From assembly GCA_007135805.1 (NCBI GenBank), contig SLID01000096.1:1-38277 (forward strand): DNA of 38,277 nucleotides, read 5' to 3'. The translations under genes and the position numbers were made by a program. Below are positions 21,955 to 31,271 of this stretch, in pieces. Every line of letters starts with the position of its first letter. The first letter of the stretch is position 1. The DNA is from Candidatus Omnitrophota bacterium (GTDB lineage Bacteria; Omnitrophota; Gorgyraeia; Tantalellales; Tantalellaceae). The notes under the pieces are model-generated. The model had not been told where the DNA came from. It saw only the letters and a program-made list of their open reading frames with translations, and did not search any database.

Positions 21955-24021
21955 TCAAGCCTCTTCAACTTTATTACCGTTTTCCGCACCCTGTCCGTTT
22001 TCTTCGGGAAGCTTCCGGGACGTGTACGTGCACCGGGGAAAATTGGTACAACCGTAAAACGCCCCTCTCCGGGACTTTCTTTCCACTAACTCTCCGCCGC
22101 AACCGGATTCTGGGCATTTCACCCCGGTAGTTATCGATTTTGAGTACCGACACTCCGGAAACCCCGAACAGCTCATAAATCGGCCCCTCCTCCCCCATTT
22201 TATCACCATTGGGCGGCCGCATTCGGAACAGACCTCATCGGTTTTCTCTATATCTTTTTTGACATCGCTCATCTTCTTTTTGGCTTCCTCGACGGTACGT
22301 GAAAACGGCCCGTAAAAATCGCGGATCACTTTCTTCCAGTCCTCATTTCCATCTTCCACACTGTCGAGTTCATTCTCCATCCTGGCGGTGAATTCGGGGT
22401 CAACTATCTCGGGGAAATGCTCAACCAGAAGGCCGTTGACAAGTACGCCAAGCTCGGTAGGAGCAAGACTTTTCTGCGCGCGCCTTATATAGTGGCGGTC
22501 GATTATGGTCCGTATTATCGGGGCATATGTAGAGGGACGTCCTATGCCTTTTTCCTCCAACTCTTTTACAAGAGAAGCATCGGTATATCTCGGCGGCGGC
22601 TTGGTGAAATGCTGATGGGGATCCAGTTTGACCAGGTCCACCTCTTCGCCTTTTTCAAGCTCGGGTATTTCTTCGACATTACTTCCCACTCCAGCGCCGT
22701 ATACCCTCAAAAATCCGTCAAAAACAAGTTTTCCCCCGCCAACCCTGAGCCCGTATTCACCGGCCGTCAGGGAAACTCCAAGGACCAGGTACATGGCGTG
22801 CTTCATCTGACTGGCTATAAACCTGTTCCATATGAGCCGGTAAAGTGTATATTCATCAGGGCTGAGGTGTTCCGCGACCTCATCCGGTTCCCTTAACGGC
22901 AAGGTGGGCCGTATGGCCTCATGCGCCTCCTGGGCCCGTTTTTTTGAGCGATACACCGGGGGCTTTTCGGGAAGATAGTCCGCGCCGTACTTCCCCGTGA
23001 CATACTCACGGGCCGCCGAACCGGCGTCATCCGCTATCCGCACCGAGTCCGTGCGCATGTACGTTATAAGCCCCACACTCCCGCCCGACCCCAGGTCAAT
23101 ACCCTCGTAGAGCCGCTGAGCGACCCTCATCGTCTTGGAAGCCGAAAAGTTAATTTTATTGAAAGCGTCCTGCTGCAATATAGAAGTCGTGTAAGGCGAT
23201 CTGGGATGGCTTTTCTTTTCTCTCCTCGAAACTTTTTCCACGACGAACTTTTCTTTTTCAAGTTCCGCCATTATCCGGTCCGCCGTCCGCCGGTCGGGAA
23301 TATGTATCTTTTCTCCTTTGTGTTTCGCGAGTTTGGCGGTAAAATCTCCGGACCCCCCTGTAATACCCTGCTTTCTGAGCAGAGCTTCGATACTCCAGTA
23401 TTCCTGGCTCTTAAATTTTTTTATTGCCTCTTCCCTGTCCACTATCAGGCGGACCGCCACCGACTGCACCCTTCCGGCAGAAAGCCCTCTGGTAACTTTT
23501 CCCCATAACAGCGGACTTATGGAATACCCGACTATACGGTCCAATATCCTCCTGGCCTGCTGAGCGTCTATTTTATTGGTATCAAGCTCACGAGGAGAGT
23601 CAAAGGCCTCCTTGACAGCGTTTTTGGTTATCTCGTCAAAACTTACCCTCAGAAATTCCACGGATCCCAGTTTCTTCTCAAGCTGGTTTCTTATATGCCA
23701 GCATATCGCTTCGCCTTCCCTGTCCGGATCCGCCGCGAGATACACGATGGAGCAGGAAGCCGCCTCTTTCCTTATGGGGGCGAGATATTTGCCTCTTCCT
23801 CGCACGACTATGTATTCGGGAGTAAAATCCTTTTCCAGGTCCACCCCCATTCTTGAAGCGGGGAGGTCGACAATATGGCCCATGCTTGCCATGACCTTGT
23901 AATTGCGTCCGAGTATCTTGTTTATAGTCCTCGATTTGGCGGGTGACTCCACTATGACAAGGAAACGTTTTTGTTTTTTTGCGCCGGTTTTCTTTTTCGC
24001 GCTTTTGCGTTTTTTTGGCAT
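21955..24021 (-). CDS. topA: DNA topoisomerase I (type IA)
   Basis: TopA relaxes negative supercoils by single-strand passage. The 688-residue protein begins with a lysine-rich stretch (MPKKRKSAKKKTGAKKQKR), then the Toprim domain (VIVESPAKS, AADPDREGEAICWH). The active-site Tyr321 is in GLITYMRTDSVR. Two zinc-ribbon units end the protein: CSECGRPMVIKWGRRGRFMSC...C near 590-625 and CPESGCGGELVERKS...C after it. This is the usual layout with two C-terminal zinc fingers. AAGGAG precedes the ATG. DprA lies 106 bases upstream and the recombinase follows with overlap, the common dprA-topA-xer order. Confidence 0.97.
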   Translation of the reverse strand: MPKKRKSAKKKTGAKKQKRFLVIVESPAKSRTINKILGRNYKVMASMGHIVDLPASRMGVDLEKDFTPEYIVVRGRGKYLAPIRKEAASCSIVYLAADPDREGEAICWHIRNQLEKKLGSVEFLRVSFDEITKNAVKEAFDSPRELDTNKIDAQQARRILDRIVGYSISPLLWGKVTRGLSAGRVQSVAVRLIVDREEAIKKFKSQEYWSIEALLRKQGITGGSGDFTAKLAKHKGEKIHIPDRRTADRIMAELEKEKFVVEKVSRREKKSHPRSPYTTSILQQDAFNKINFSASKTMRVAQRLYEGIDLGSGGSVGLITYMRTDSVRIADDAGSAAREYVTGKYGADYLPEKPPVYRSKKRAQEAHEAIRPTLPLREPDEVAEHLSPDEYTLYRLIWNRFIASQMKHAMYLVLGVSLTAGEYGLRVGGGKLVFDGFLRVYGAGVGSNVEEIPELEKGEEVDLVKLDPHQHFTKPPPRYTDASLVKELEEKGIGRPSTYAPIIRTIIDRHYIRRAQKSLAPTELGVLVNGLLVEHFPEIVDPEFTARMENELDSVEDGNEDWKKVIRDFYGPFSRTVEEAKKKMSDVKKDIEKTDEVCSECGRPMVIKWGRRGRFMSCSGFPECRYSKSITTGVKCPESGCGGELVERKSRRGAFYGCTNFPRCTYTSRKLPEENGQGAENGNKVEEA

Positions 24022-24127
24022 TACATATCTCCTTGAAATGATCCGCGAACTAAAGACATAGACCGCCCTGTAAGATCCCTGTGAGGAAAAAGGCCCGAGG
24101 ACACTTTTTGCCCCGCCTCAAAAAATG

Positions 24128-25249
24128 TCACACCACGCGGCGGGAATACATGGCCCCCGGCAGAGTCTTTATGTATCCTCCAAGTTCCAGAGAAATAAGA
24201 TCACCGTAAAGTTCCCCGGGAGATATCCCGGAAAAAACACTTATCTCGTCAATATGAGCCGCGGCCTTTTGAGGAATATACCCCAGCACCGACGCCTGGC
24301 GGGGCGTAATGCCTTCCTCTTTTTTCTCCGGCCCTTGCGGCTCGCCCGCAGTTACGGCCATCTCTAACGGTTGACCTATTTCATCAAGTATGTCATCAGC
24401 AGAAAGCACAAGTTTCGCGCCGTTCTGAATAAGAAGGTTCGTACCCGAAGAAGTCATACTGCCCAGAGGCCCCGGGACGGCGAAAACATCCCTTCCCTGC
24501 TCGAGAGCGTAATCAACAGTTATCAGCGCTCCGCTCTTTCTGGCCGCCTCCACGACGACCACTCCCCGGGACAAACCGCTAATTATCCTGTTCCTGCGGG
24601 GAAAAGTGTTTTTAGAGGGCGTAACCTCTGACGGGAATTCGGTTATAACGGCACCCGACTCTGATATCTTCTTTACAAGCTCCTCAGAACCTTTGGGGTA
24701 TAGATGCCTGAAACCCGTCCCCATTACGGCCACGGTCCTTCCCCCGCTCGTTAAAGCCCCCCTGTGAGCGGCCGAATCTATGCCTCTCGCCATCCCGCTT
24801 ATAACGGTCACCCCGGAAGCGGCCAGACTTCCTGACAAATCCCCGGCCGCCCTCATCCCATACAGGGAACACCTTCTCGAACCTACCATAGCCACCGTTA
24901 TTTCCTGTTCCCGGGGAAGACTTCCCCTGTAATATATCACCGGGGGCGGGTCGTATATCCCGGCGAGACTTGCCGGGTAATTCTCGTCCTCAACACACAG
25001 GACGCTTATACCCTCTTCACGTATATAGTCGATCTCTCTGTGAAAAGTCCGTGTCTCCCTGGCAAAGGCCACTTTTTCCGCGGCTTTAAGAGGCGCTCCC
25101 GAAACTTTGCTAAGCTGACGGTAACACATTGAAAATATCTTTTCCGTCCCGCCGGCATACTCTACCATCCTCTTTATGGCCAGGGGCCCGATGCCGTCTA
25201 TCAGATTAAGCGCTATTATGTCAACGCATTCGCGGCTTGGTCCGTTCAT
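24128..25249 (-). CDS. dprA: DNA-processing protein DprA/Smf
   Basis: DprA binds incoming single-stranded DNA and loads RecA during natural transformation. The 373-residue protein has an N-terminal SAM-like region, then the Rossmann-fold core with VGSRRCSLYGMRAA, ISGMARGIDSAAHRGAL, GTGFRHLYP, FPRRNRIISGLSRGVVVVEA and GALITVDYALEQGRDVFAVPG. A C-terminal winged-helix (DML1-like) domain is at about 310-370. The start overlaps the HD-GYP gene stop by four bases. With a prepilin peptidase 2.7 kb upstream, DNA uptake is possible but not shown. Confidence 0.95.
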   Translation of the reverse strand: MNGPSRECVDIIALNLIDGIGPLAIKRMVEYAGGTEKIFSMCYRQLSKVSGAPLKAAEKVAFARETRTFHREIDYIREEGISVLCVEDENYPASLAGIYDPPPVIYYRGSLPREQEITVAMVGSRRCSLYGMRAAGDLSGSLAASGVTVISGMARGIDSAAHRGALTSGGRTVAVMGTGFRHLYPKGSEELVKKISESGAVITEFPSEVTPSKNTFPRRNRIISGLSRGVVVVEAARKSGALITVDYALEQGRDVFAVPGPLGSMTSSGTNLLIQNGAKLVLSADDILDEIGQPLEMAVTAGEPQGPEKKEEGITPRQASVLGYIPQKAAAHIDEISVFSGISPGELYGDLISLELGGYIKTLPGAMYSRRVV

Positions 25250-26274
25250 CTTTCAAGGTTCTCCCTTTTAACCAGCTTGAGAAAAATATCCGTAAGCCGG
25301 GGGTCAAGTTTATGCCCTTTCTCATACTCCATTATGGCCATGGCTTCCTCAAAAGAGAAAGCTTCACGATAAGGCCGGTCAGCGGTAAGCGCCTCATATA
25401 TATCGGCTACGCTCAATATCCTGGCCTCCAGGGGAATGGCTTCTCCCGATGTACCGTTAGGATATCCCCTGCCGTCGTAATTTTCATGATGATTGCACAT
25501 TATCTCAACAACATCTTTAAAGAAATTCATCCTGCCCAGAAGGTCGGCTCCCCAGACAAGATGTTTCTTCACATGCTCGAATTCCTCCTGCGTGAGTTTG
25601 CCTTTCTTGAAAAGGACCCCGGGGTCCACAGCCAGTTTACCCAGGTCATGCAAAAGAGACGCTGTTTTGAGGTTCTCTATTTTTTTGGCGCTCAGGCCGG
25701 CTTCCCGGGCCAGACGTTCCGCGAAGAACATCGATCTCAAAGCATGTTTGGCTGTTTCCGGGTCGCACTTTTCGGATGCTTCAAAAAGAAGATGGGCGAT
25801 CTCTTCACGGACCTTTTTTACCTCTGGCCCATCTACCAGACACCCGGACGGACCGCACTCACCGGTTTTCCCAGGGCCAGCTCCCACGAAAAGGTACTGT
25901 TTTCCGTCACCATGGCTCGCGAGAGGCGCCACTGTCCATATAAACCCCTTCGTAAACCCTTTCGAAGTGACCACCGGAACGTTGAACTGCGAAAGTTTTT
26001 CTTCTTCCTTCATGGAGTCGAAAAGATCTTTTACCGGCTTTCTCTTGTCCTCCGGGATCAGGGTCTTTATCCAATCCTTCCCCAATATATCCTTTGGCTT
26101 ATACTCAAAAAACTCCAGGAATTTATGGCTCGTGAAATTTATACGGCCGGTCTCTCCTGTCGCCATTGAGACAGCGTTCATGTTCTTCAATATTTTCTCA
26201 AAAAGAAGACCGAATATCATCGCCTGAGAACCGCGCGACGCGTCATGTCCGCTCTTATTGTCTTCCATCAACAT
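25246..26274 (-). CDS. PAS / HD-GYP domain protein (probable cyclic-di-GMP phosphodiesterase)
   Basis: The 342-residue protein is soluble. Residues about 25-130 look like a PAS sensor (RINFTSHKFLEFFEYKP, IKTLIPEDK). Residues about 170-340 form an HD-GYP domain. The metal His/Asp pair is His209-Asp210 in LLHDLGKLA. The GYP signature NHHENYDGRGYPNG lies at 261-274, followed by ILSVADIYEALTADRPYR. Intact motifs predict hydrolysis of cyclic di-GMP. There is no receiver domain or membrane segment, so the signal is probably cytoplasmic. AAGGAGG precedes ATG 26274, and the gene overlaps the aroK end by 20 bases. Confidence 0.88.
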   Translation of the reverse strand: MLMEDNKSGHDASRGSQAMIFGLLFEKILKNMNAVSMATGETGRINFTSHKFLEFFEYKPKDILGKDWIKTLIPEDKRKPVKDLFDSMKEEEKLSQFNVPVVTSKGFTKGFIWTVAPLASHGDGKQYLFVGAGPGKTGECGPSGCLVDGPEVKKVREEIAHLLFEASEKCDPETAKHALRSMFFAERLAREAGLSAKKIENLKTASLLHDLGKLAVDPGVLFKKGKLTQEEFEHVKKHLVWGADLLGRMNFFKDVVEIMCNHHENYDGRGYPNGTSGEAIPLEARILSVADIYEALTADRPYREAFSFEEAMAIMEYEKGHKLDPRLTDIFLKLVKRENLER

Positions 26275-26776
26275 CCAGTATCCTCCTTATCTCTCCCACC
26301 GTTTCAAGAGGAGAAAGACCGGTAGTATCCACCTGAAAACGCGCCTTAAGGTAAAATTCTTTCCTTTCCTCGAGAAGCTGCTTTATCTTTTCTACAGGAT
26401 CCTCAACATTCAAAAGGGGCCGGTGAGGCGAATCTTTTACCCTGCGATATATTTCAGCGGGATCGGCCCACAGACAAAAAATATGTCCCGACTGGCCGAG
26501 TTCCCTCATGTTTTCCGGATCCAGCACCACGCCTCCTCCGCAATCTATAACCTGTCCCGCTCCCGAACTAAAGAACGCTACCATCTCTTTCTCGACCTTC
26601 CTGAAAAACGATTCTCCCTTTAGCCGGAAAATATCGTTTATGGACATTTTTTCACGCCTCTCTATTTCGTCGTCTATCCCCACATAATCCATGGATAGCT
26701 GAGAAGCCAGCAACTGTGCCGTACGTGTCTTGCCCGTACCCATAAAACCTACCAGAACTATATTTTGTTTATCCAT
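26255..26776 (-). CDS. aroK: Shikimate kinase AroK
   Basis: AroK phosphorylates shikimate at O3 with ATP. The Walker A GFMGTGKT is at residues 10-17. The shikimate-binding Asp is in YVGIDDEIERR. RKVEKEMVAFF and DCGGGVVLDPENMREL carry the Arg and Gly-rich substrate loop. The lid segment with RPLL follows, and the length of 173 residues is standard. It is 40 bases downstream of aroC. The ribosome site is weak. Confidence 0.95.
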   Translation of the reverse strand: MDKQNIVLVGFMGTGKTRTAQLLASQLSMDYVGIDDEIERREKMSINDIFRLKGESFFRKVEKEMVAFFSSGAGQVIDCGGGVVLDPENMRELGQSGHIFCLWADPAEIYRRVKDSPHRPLLNVEDPVEKIKQLLEERKEFYLKARFQVDTTGLSPLETVGEIRRILDVDGRQ

Positions 26777-26816
26777 ATATCCGGTACCATGTCTCGTTTT
26801 ATTTCCGCGGATCCGT

Positions 26817-27947
26817 TCAAATGTTTTTTACCGCCTCCAAGTAGGCTTTATGATTACGTCTTATCTCTTCCACCGAATCCGACCCGAATTTTTCCAAAAA
26901 GGCCGATGCTATCTCTATCGCGACTACCGCCTCCGCCACCACTCCGCATGCGGCTACAGCACAGGTATCCGACCTTTCTCTGGAGGCTCCGCTCTTACGC
27001 TTACTCTTCATATTTACCGTAGCCAGGGGAGACATAAGCGTCGCTATGGGCTTCATGAACCCCGTGACCATGATCGTCTGGCCATTAGTAACACCTCCCT
27101 CTACACCTCCGGCATTATTGGAACTTCTCCCGAAACACTTCCCGGCCCTGTTATAAGTTATGACATCGTGAACGTCAGATCCCATTGACCGCGCTGACTC
27201 CATTCCCCGGCCTATAGACACCGCCTTTACCGCGGGAATGGACATTAGGGCCCGGGCAAAAGCCGCGTCTATCCGGCGGTCCCATTGGGCGTAACTTCCA
27301 AGCCCCGGAGGGGCGCCGGAAACCATTACCTCGAAAGAGCCGCCGAGAGTATCCCCTTTTTCGGACGCCTTATCTATTTCCCGGCACATCGCTTTTTCGG
27401 CTTTGGGCTCGGCGCAATTCAACTTGCCGAAATTCCTTACGCGTTCTTTGATCTCTTGGAACGAAAGCTTTCCGACATCCGCCGAAACGGGCCCGACAGA
27501 GACCACATGGCTCAAAATTTCGATGCCGAACTCACGCAGCAAAACTTTAGCTACCGCCCCGGAAGCCACCCGAGAAGCTGTCTCCCTGGCACTGGCCCTT
27601 TCAAGCACATCACGGGCATCCTTAAACCCATATTTCATGACACCCGCCAGGTCGGCATGCCCTGGCCTCGGATCAAACACATCCGGGAGAGTGTTTATCT
27701 TGAAATCACGGTTCTTTATGAATATGCCGACCGGACTGCCAATGGTCACGCCTTTTCTGCAACCCGCGACTATATCGGCCCTGTCACATTCTATAGCCAT
27801 GCGCTTTCCCCTGCCGTACCCTTTCATCCTTCGTTTGAGGTCCCTGTCAATATCCCGGGCTGAAAGCGTTAAACCCGCTGGGACACCTTCAAGTATGGCC
27901 ATAAGACCTTTTCCATGAGACTCACCGGCAGTCATATATCTCAGCAT
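26817..27947 (-). CDS. aroC: Chorismate synthase AroC
   Basis: AroC makes chorismate from EPSP using reduced FMN. The start ATG 27947 has GGGAGGG six bases upstream, giving 376 residues. The longer reading to 28004 only adds a non-family extension over the ribosome site and pilD end. Diagnostic blocks are MTAGESHGKGLMAILEGVPA, the Arg/His signatures GRGKRMAIE and RPGHADLAGVMKYGF, RASARETASRVASGAVAKV, and at the end NNAGGVEGGVTNG and PIATLMSPLATV. The FMN-binding set looks complete. Confidence 0.96.
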   Translation of the reverse strand: MLRYMTAGESHGKGLMAILEGVPAGLTLSARDIDRDLKRRMKGYGRGKRMAIECDRADIVAGCRKGVTIGSPVGIFIKNRDFKINTLPDVFDPRPGHADLAGVMKYGFKDARDVLERASARETASRVASGAVAKVLLREFGIEILSHVVSVGPVSADVGKLSFQEIKERVRNFGKLNCAEPKAEKAMCREIDKASEKGDTLGGSFEVMVSGAPPGLGSYAQWDRRIDAAFARALMSIPAVKAVSIGRGMESARSMGSDVHDVITYNRAGKCFGRSSNNAGGVEGGVTNGQTIMVTGFMKPIATLMSPLATVNMKSKRKSGASRERSDTCAVAACGVVAEAVVAIEIASAFLEKFGSDSVEEIRRNHKAYLEAVKNI

Positions 27948-28000
27948 ATCGACCCTCCCGAATACTTGTAGCGCAAGAACTGTTTCCCCGGCGCCGCCCG

Positions 28001-28768
28001 TCAAATCATAAAAAGGTACCGGATGATCTCATTACCCCTCAAAAGACTTACTACCGACGCTAAAGCGAGATAAGGTCCATAGGGGATGATATCGCTTCCG
28101 AACCTGACTTTCATAAAGATACCGGCACCCAAGCCGAAGATGGGCGCGAGAAAAAATGTCAGAACAACAAGCTGCCATCCCGTAAAGGCGCCGATCATGG
28201 CCATAAGTTTGACGTCACCTCCGCCAAGAGCTTCTCTCCGGAACATTTTTTCGCCGAGGAACCCCAGAAGGAACATGGATCCGCCTCCAGCCAGTATCCC
28301 CAGAAAGGAATCCTTAAAAGCCCCGAGCCATGCACCGGTCCCGGCAGGGTCAAGCGCGGTGTAGAACACGAGACCGATAAGTATGCCGGGCAGTGTTATT
28401 ATGTCGGGTATTTCCTGAGTTTCAATATCGATAAAGGTCACGGTTATTAGAGAAAGAACAAAGACCCAATAGAAAATGAACAGCGGATATTCCCGATAAA
28501 ACATAAAAAGCCCTACCCCGCTAAAAGCCGAAAGAAGTTCCACAAGGGGATATCTGACGGGTATCCCGCGGGCGCAGTCGCGGCATTTGCCTCTTAGGAT
28601 AATGTAGCTGAGTATCGGCACATTATCAAACCATCTTACGCGTTTTCCGCAGAAGGGACAATGGGACGGAGGGGTGACTATGGACCTCCCCAGAGGCAGC
28701 CTGTATACGCAGACGTTCAGAAAACTTCCGATTATCGCGCCGAACGCGAATATCACTAAATATTCCAT
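28001..28768 (-). CDS. pilD: Type IV prepilin peptidase (PilD/GspO family)
   Basis: This membrane aspartyl protease cleaves and N-methylates type IV prepilins or pseudopilins. The protein has 255 residues and about seven to eight hydrophobic segments. The zinc-type tetracysteine motif is Cys37, Cys40, Cys62, Cys65 (CPFC...CRDC). Catalytic Asp114 lies in FIDIETQEIPD and Asp185 in GGGDVKLMA. The N-terminal GSFLNVCVYRLP is the methylase-region hallmark. No pilin or secretion gene is adjacent; it overlaps aroE by 13 bases and is followed by aroC. So its substrates are encoded elsewhere. Confidence 0.94.
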   Translation of the reverse strand: MEYLVIFAFGAIIGSFLNVCVYRLPLGRSIVTPPSHCPFCGKRVRWFDNVPILSYIILRGKCRDCARGIPVRYPLVELLSAFSGVGLFMFYREYPLFIFYWVFVLSLITVTFIDIETQEIPDIITLPGILIGLVFYTALDPAGTGAWLGAFKDSFLGILAGGGSMFLLGFLGEKMFRREALGGGDVKLMAMIGAFTGWQLVVLTFFLAPIFGLGAGIFMKVRFGSDIIPYGPYLALASVVSLLRGNEIIRYLFMI

Positions 28769-29673
28769 CCGTATCGCTCTCTCATTTTTTCCGGAAGGGC
28801 GCTTCGCATAGCGGACATTACTTCGCCACGCGGGTACCCTTCACCGTTCCATATCCTGAAAGCAAGAGCCGCCTGATTGACCAGCATACCCAATCCTCCG
28901 CACACCGGAAGCCTTTTCTTTTTCCATTCAAGCTGTAACTCTGTAGTCCTGGCGTAAACAAGATCGTAAAGCGCCGCGCTAGTCGAACCGACTTTCGCCG
29001 GATCGAGAGGCATAGGATCATTTTCATCCGTCCCAAGCGGTGTGGCGTTTATTATGAGCGCGCACACCTTGGCCGCGTCGTGAACTTCCCGGGCCCCGGC
29101 CGATACCGCGGAACCCGGGCCAAAATCCGCCTCAAGACCAGAGACAAGCGAATCTGCCCTCTCTGGGACCGTATCGTACAATATTATCTTTGCGGGCCTG
29201 AAGTCCGAAGCCAGAAGCTGGAACGACAACGCGCGGGCGGCTCCGCCGGATCCGAGCATCAGGATATCCCTTCCCGCGATATCCCCATAGTCCAGCTTGA
29301 GATCCTCTTTCAAACTTTCAAGAAAACCTTCGCCGTCGGTATTAAAACCTTCGAGACATCCGGCATCTACCTTTATGGTATTGATCGCCCCCACCCTCAG
29401 GGCGAGTTCCTCTACATGATTGGATTTGTTGCCGGATATGAAATCACATGCCGTAACCTTATACGGCACAGTAACGTTCATACCGGAGATATCTCCCGCG
29501 CTTATCCCATTCAGAAAATCGATCACGAGAGACTGGTCAATATCGAATATCCTGTATTCCGCGCTTATGCCGAAATGCCCGAAGGCCGCGTTGTGCATAA
29601 GCGGGGAAAGGGAATAACTTATGTTACGGCCAAGAAGCCCATAGACGTGTTTTTTTTGTTTAGTTTCACCCAT
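28756..29673 (-). CDS. aroE: Shikimate dehydrogenase AroE
   Basis: AroE reduces 3-dehydroshikimate with NADPH. The 305-residue protein has the substrate site NISYSLSPLMHNAAFGHFG, the catalytic Lys in NVTVPYK, NTIKVDAG, NTDGEGF with the catalytic Asp, the dinucleotide loop MLGSGGAARALSF and NATPLG. It is slightly longer than E. coli AroE (272), mainly in the second half. It lies five bases after leuA, which joins the branched-chain and aromatic genes in one train. Confidence 0.95.
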   Translation of the reverse strand: MGETKQKKHVYGLLGRNISYSLSPLMHNAAFGHFGISAEYRIFDIDQSLVIDFLNGISAGDISGMNVTVPYKVTACDFISGNKSNHVEELALRVGAINTIKVDAGCLEGFNTDGEGFLESLKEDLKLDYGDIAGRDILMLGSGGAARALSFQLLASDFRPAKIILYDTVPERADSLVSGLEADFGPGSAVSAGAREVHDAAKVCALIINATPLGTDENDPMPLDPAKVGSTSAALYDLVYARTTELQLEWKKKRLPVCGGLGMLVNQAALAFRIWNGEGYPRGEVMSAMRSALPEKMRERYGWNI

Positions 29674-29678
29674 ACGCG

Positions 29679-31250
29679 CTATGCCTTCCGGGCCTTACCT
29701 CGGAGGGACTTGGCGGTTTTCCGGGTTTTCCCTCCGTACCCGGATGAATGTACGCGGTTTATGGCGTTCACATAAGCCCTGAGGCTTGCCTCTATGACAT
29801 CTGTACTTGTTCCCCGGCCTACCACAATACGGCCGTCAAACTGTATCTTTACACTTGCCTCTCCCAGAGCATCCTTACCGCTGGTTACGGCGCCTACCCT
29901 GTAATCCACAAGCTTACCTTTCTCTCCGCTGGCCTTTTCAATGGCTTTAAAACAAGCATCTACGGGACCGTCCCCGGTAGCCCGGGCCTCTGTTTCCTGA
30001 CCCTGGTGATACAGTTTCACCGTAGCAACCGGCTTTGTCTTCTTGCCGCTTACAACCTCAAAATCCTTGAGCTTATACATTTCCTGAACAGCGTCAAGCC
30101 CCTCTTCCACTATTGCCGCGAGGTCATCGTCGTATATCTTCTGTTTTTTGTCGGCAAGATCCTTAAACCTTTTGAAAGCGGCGTCAATTTCGTCGCTTGA
30201 AAGAGAAAACCCCAGCTTTTTTATTCTGTCTGAGAAAGCATGTCTGCCCGAAAGTTTTCCGAGAACTATCTTACTGCCTTCGAATCCGACATCCTGAGGA
30301 CGTATTATCTCGTAGGTAACCCTCTTTTTCAAAACCCCGTCCTGGTGTATACCGGATTCATGGCAAAAAGCGTTCTCACCTATTATTGACTTGTTGGGCT
30401 GGACAATTATGCCGGTAAGCTTACTGACAAGCTTACTGGTCTTATAGAGTTCTTCTGTCTTTATATCGGTGTAAAGCCCCTTGAATATGTCTTTACGCAT
30501 CTTAATAGCCATTACGATCTCTTCAAGAGCGGCATTGCCGGCCCTTTCTCCCAGCCCGTTCACCGTACACTCCACCTGCCTGGCCCCATTTAGCACCGCC
30601 GCCAGAGAGTTACTCACCCCCAGCCCCAGGTCATTATGGCAATGAACGCTTATCACGGCGTCCTCGATGTTGGGGACAGTGTCCTTAAGCATTTTTATTG
30701 TGCTTCCGAACTCTACAGGTACGGCATACCCGACCGTATCAGGTATATTCACCGTGCGCGCTCCCGCTTTTATGACCTCTTCCACCACTTTGCGCAAAAA
30801 CCCCGGTTCCGTTCTCGAAGCGTCTTCCGGGGAAAACTCCACATCAGGAAGTTTCCTGCGCGCGTATTTAACCGCGTCAACAGCCGTCCGCAATATCTCT
30901 TCCTCGGCCTTCTTCAACTTATACTTCATATGTATCTTGGAAGTGGCCAGAAATACATGGATACGCGGTTTTTTCGCCTTTTTGAGAGCTTCGGCGGCAT
31001 CGTCTATATCTTTTTTCGTCGCCCGGGCCAAACCGCACACCACACTACGTTTTATATGCCGCGACACGGTCTTGACCGCCTCAAGATCCCCCTTGCTCGT
31101 CCTGGGAAAACCCGCCTCCATTATGTCGACACCAAGGTTCTCAAGCTGAAGAGCTATCTTCAGTTTTTCATTTACATTCAGACCGGCTCCGGGCGTCTGC
31201 TCCCCGTCTCTCAGCGTGGTATCGAATATCAGTATTTTCTCTTTTTTCAT
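29679..31250 (-). CDS. leuA: 2-isopropylmalate synthase LeuA
   Basis: LeuA condenses 2-ketoisovalerate with acetyl-CoA to begin leucine synthesis. The 523-residue protein starts with the DRE-TIM barrel motif [15 protein letters not shown] (residues 10-24). The metal HxHN site is [32 protein letters not shown] and [17 protein letters not shown] follow. The C-terminal about 120 residues form the regulatory LeuA dimer domain, so leucine feedback is likely. Citramalate synthase is the main alternative; the length and the [12 protein letters not shown] context favour LeuA. It follows ilvC by 21 bases. Confidence 0.93.
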   Translation of the reverse strand: MKKEKILIFDTTLRDGEQTPGAGLNVNEKLKIALQLENLGVDIMEAGFPRTSKGDLEAVKTVSRHIKRSVVCGLARATKKDIDDAAEALKKAKKPRIHVFLATSKIHMKYKLKKAEEEILRTAVDAVKYARRKLPDVEFSPEDASRTEPGFLRKVVEEVIKAGARTVNIPDTVGYAVPVEFGSTIKMLKDTVPNIEDAVISVHCHNDLGLGVSNSLAAVLNGARQVECTVNGLGERAGNAALEEIVMAIKMRKDIFKGLYTDIKTEELYKTSKLVSKLTGIIVQPNKSIIGENAFCHESGIHQDGVLKKRVTYEIIRPQDVGFEGSKIVLGKLSGRHAFSDRIKKLGFSLSSDEIDAAFKRFKDLADKKQKIYDDDLAAIVEEGLDAVQEMYKLKDFEVVSGKKTKPVATVKLYHQGQETEARATGDGPVDACFKAIEKASGEKGKLVDYRVGAVTSGKDALGEASVKIQFDGRIVVGRGTSTDVIEASLRAYVNAINRVHSSGYGGKTRKTAKSLRGKARKA

Positions 31251-31271
31251 CGCCTCTAAGAGTCAGCGCGG

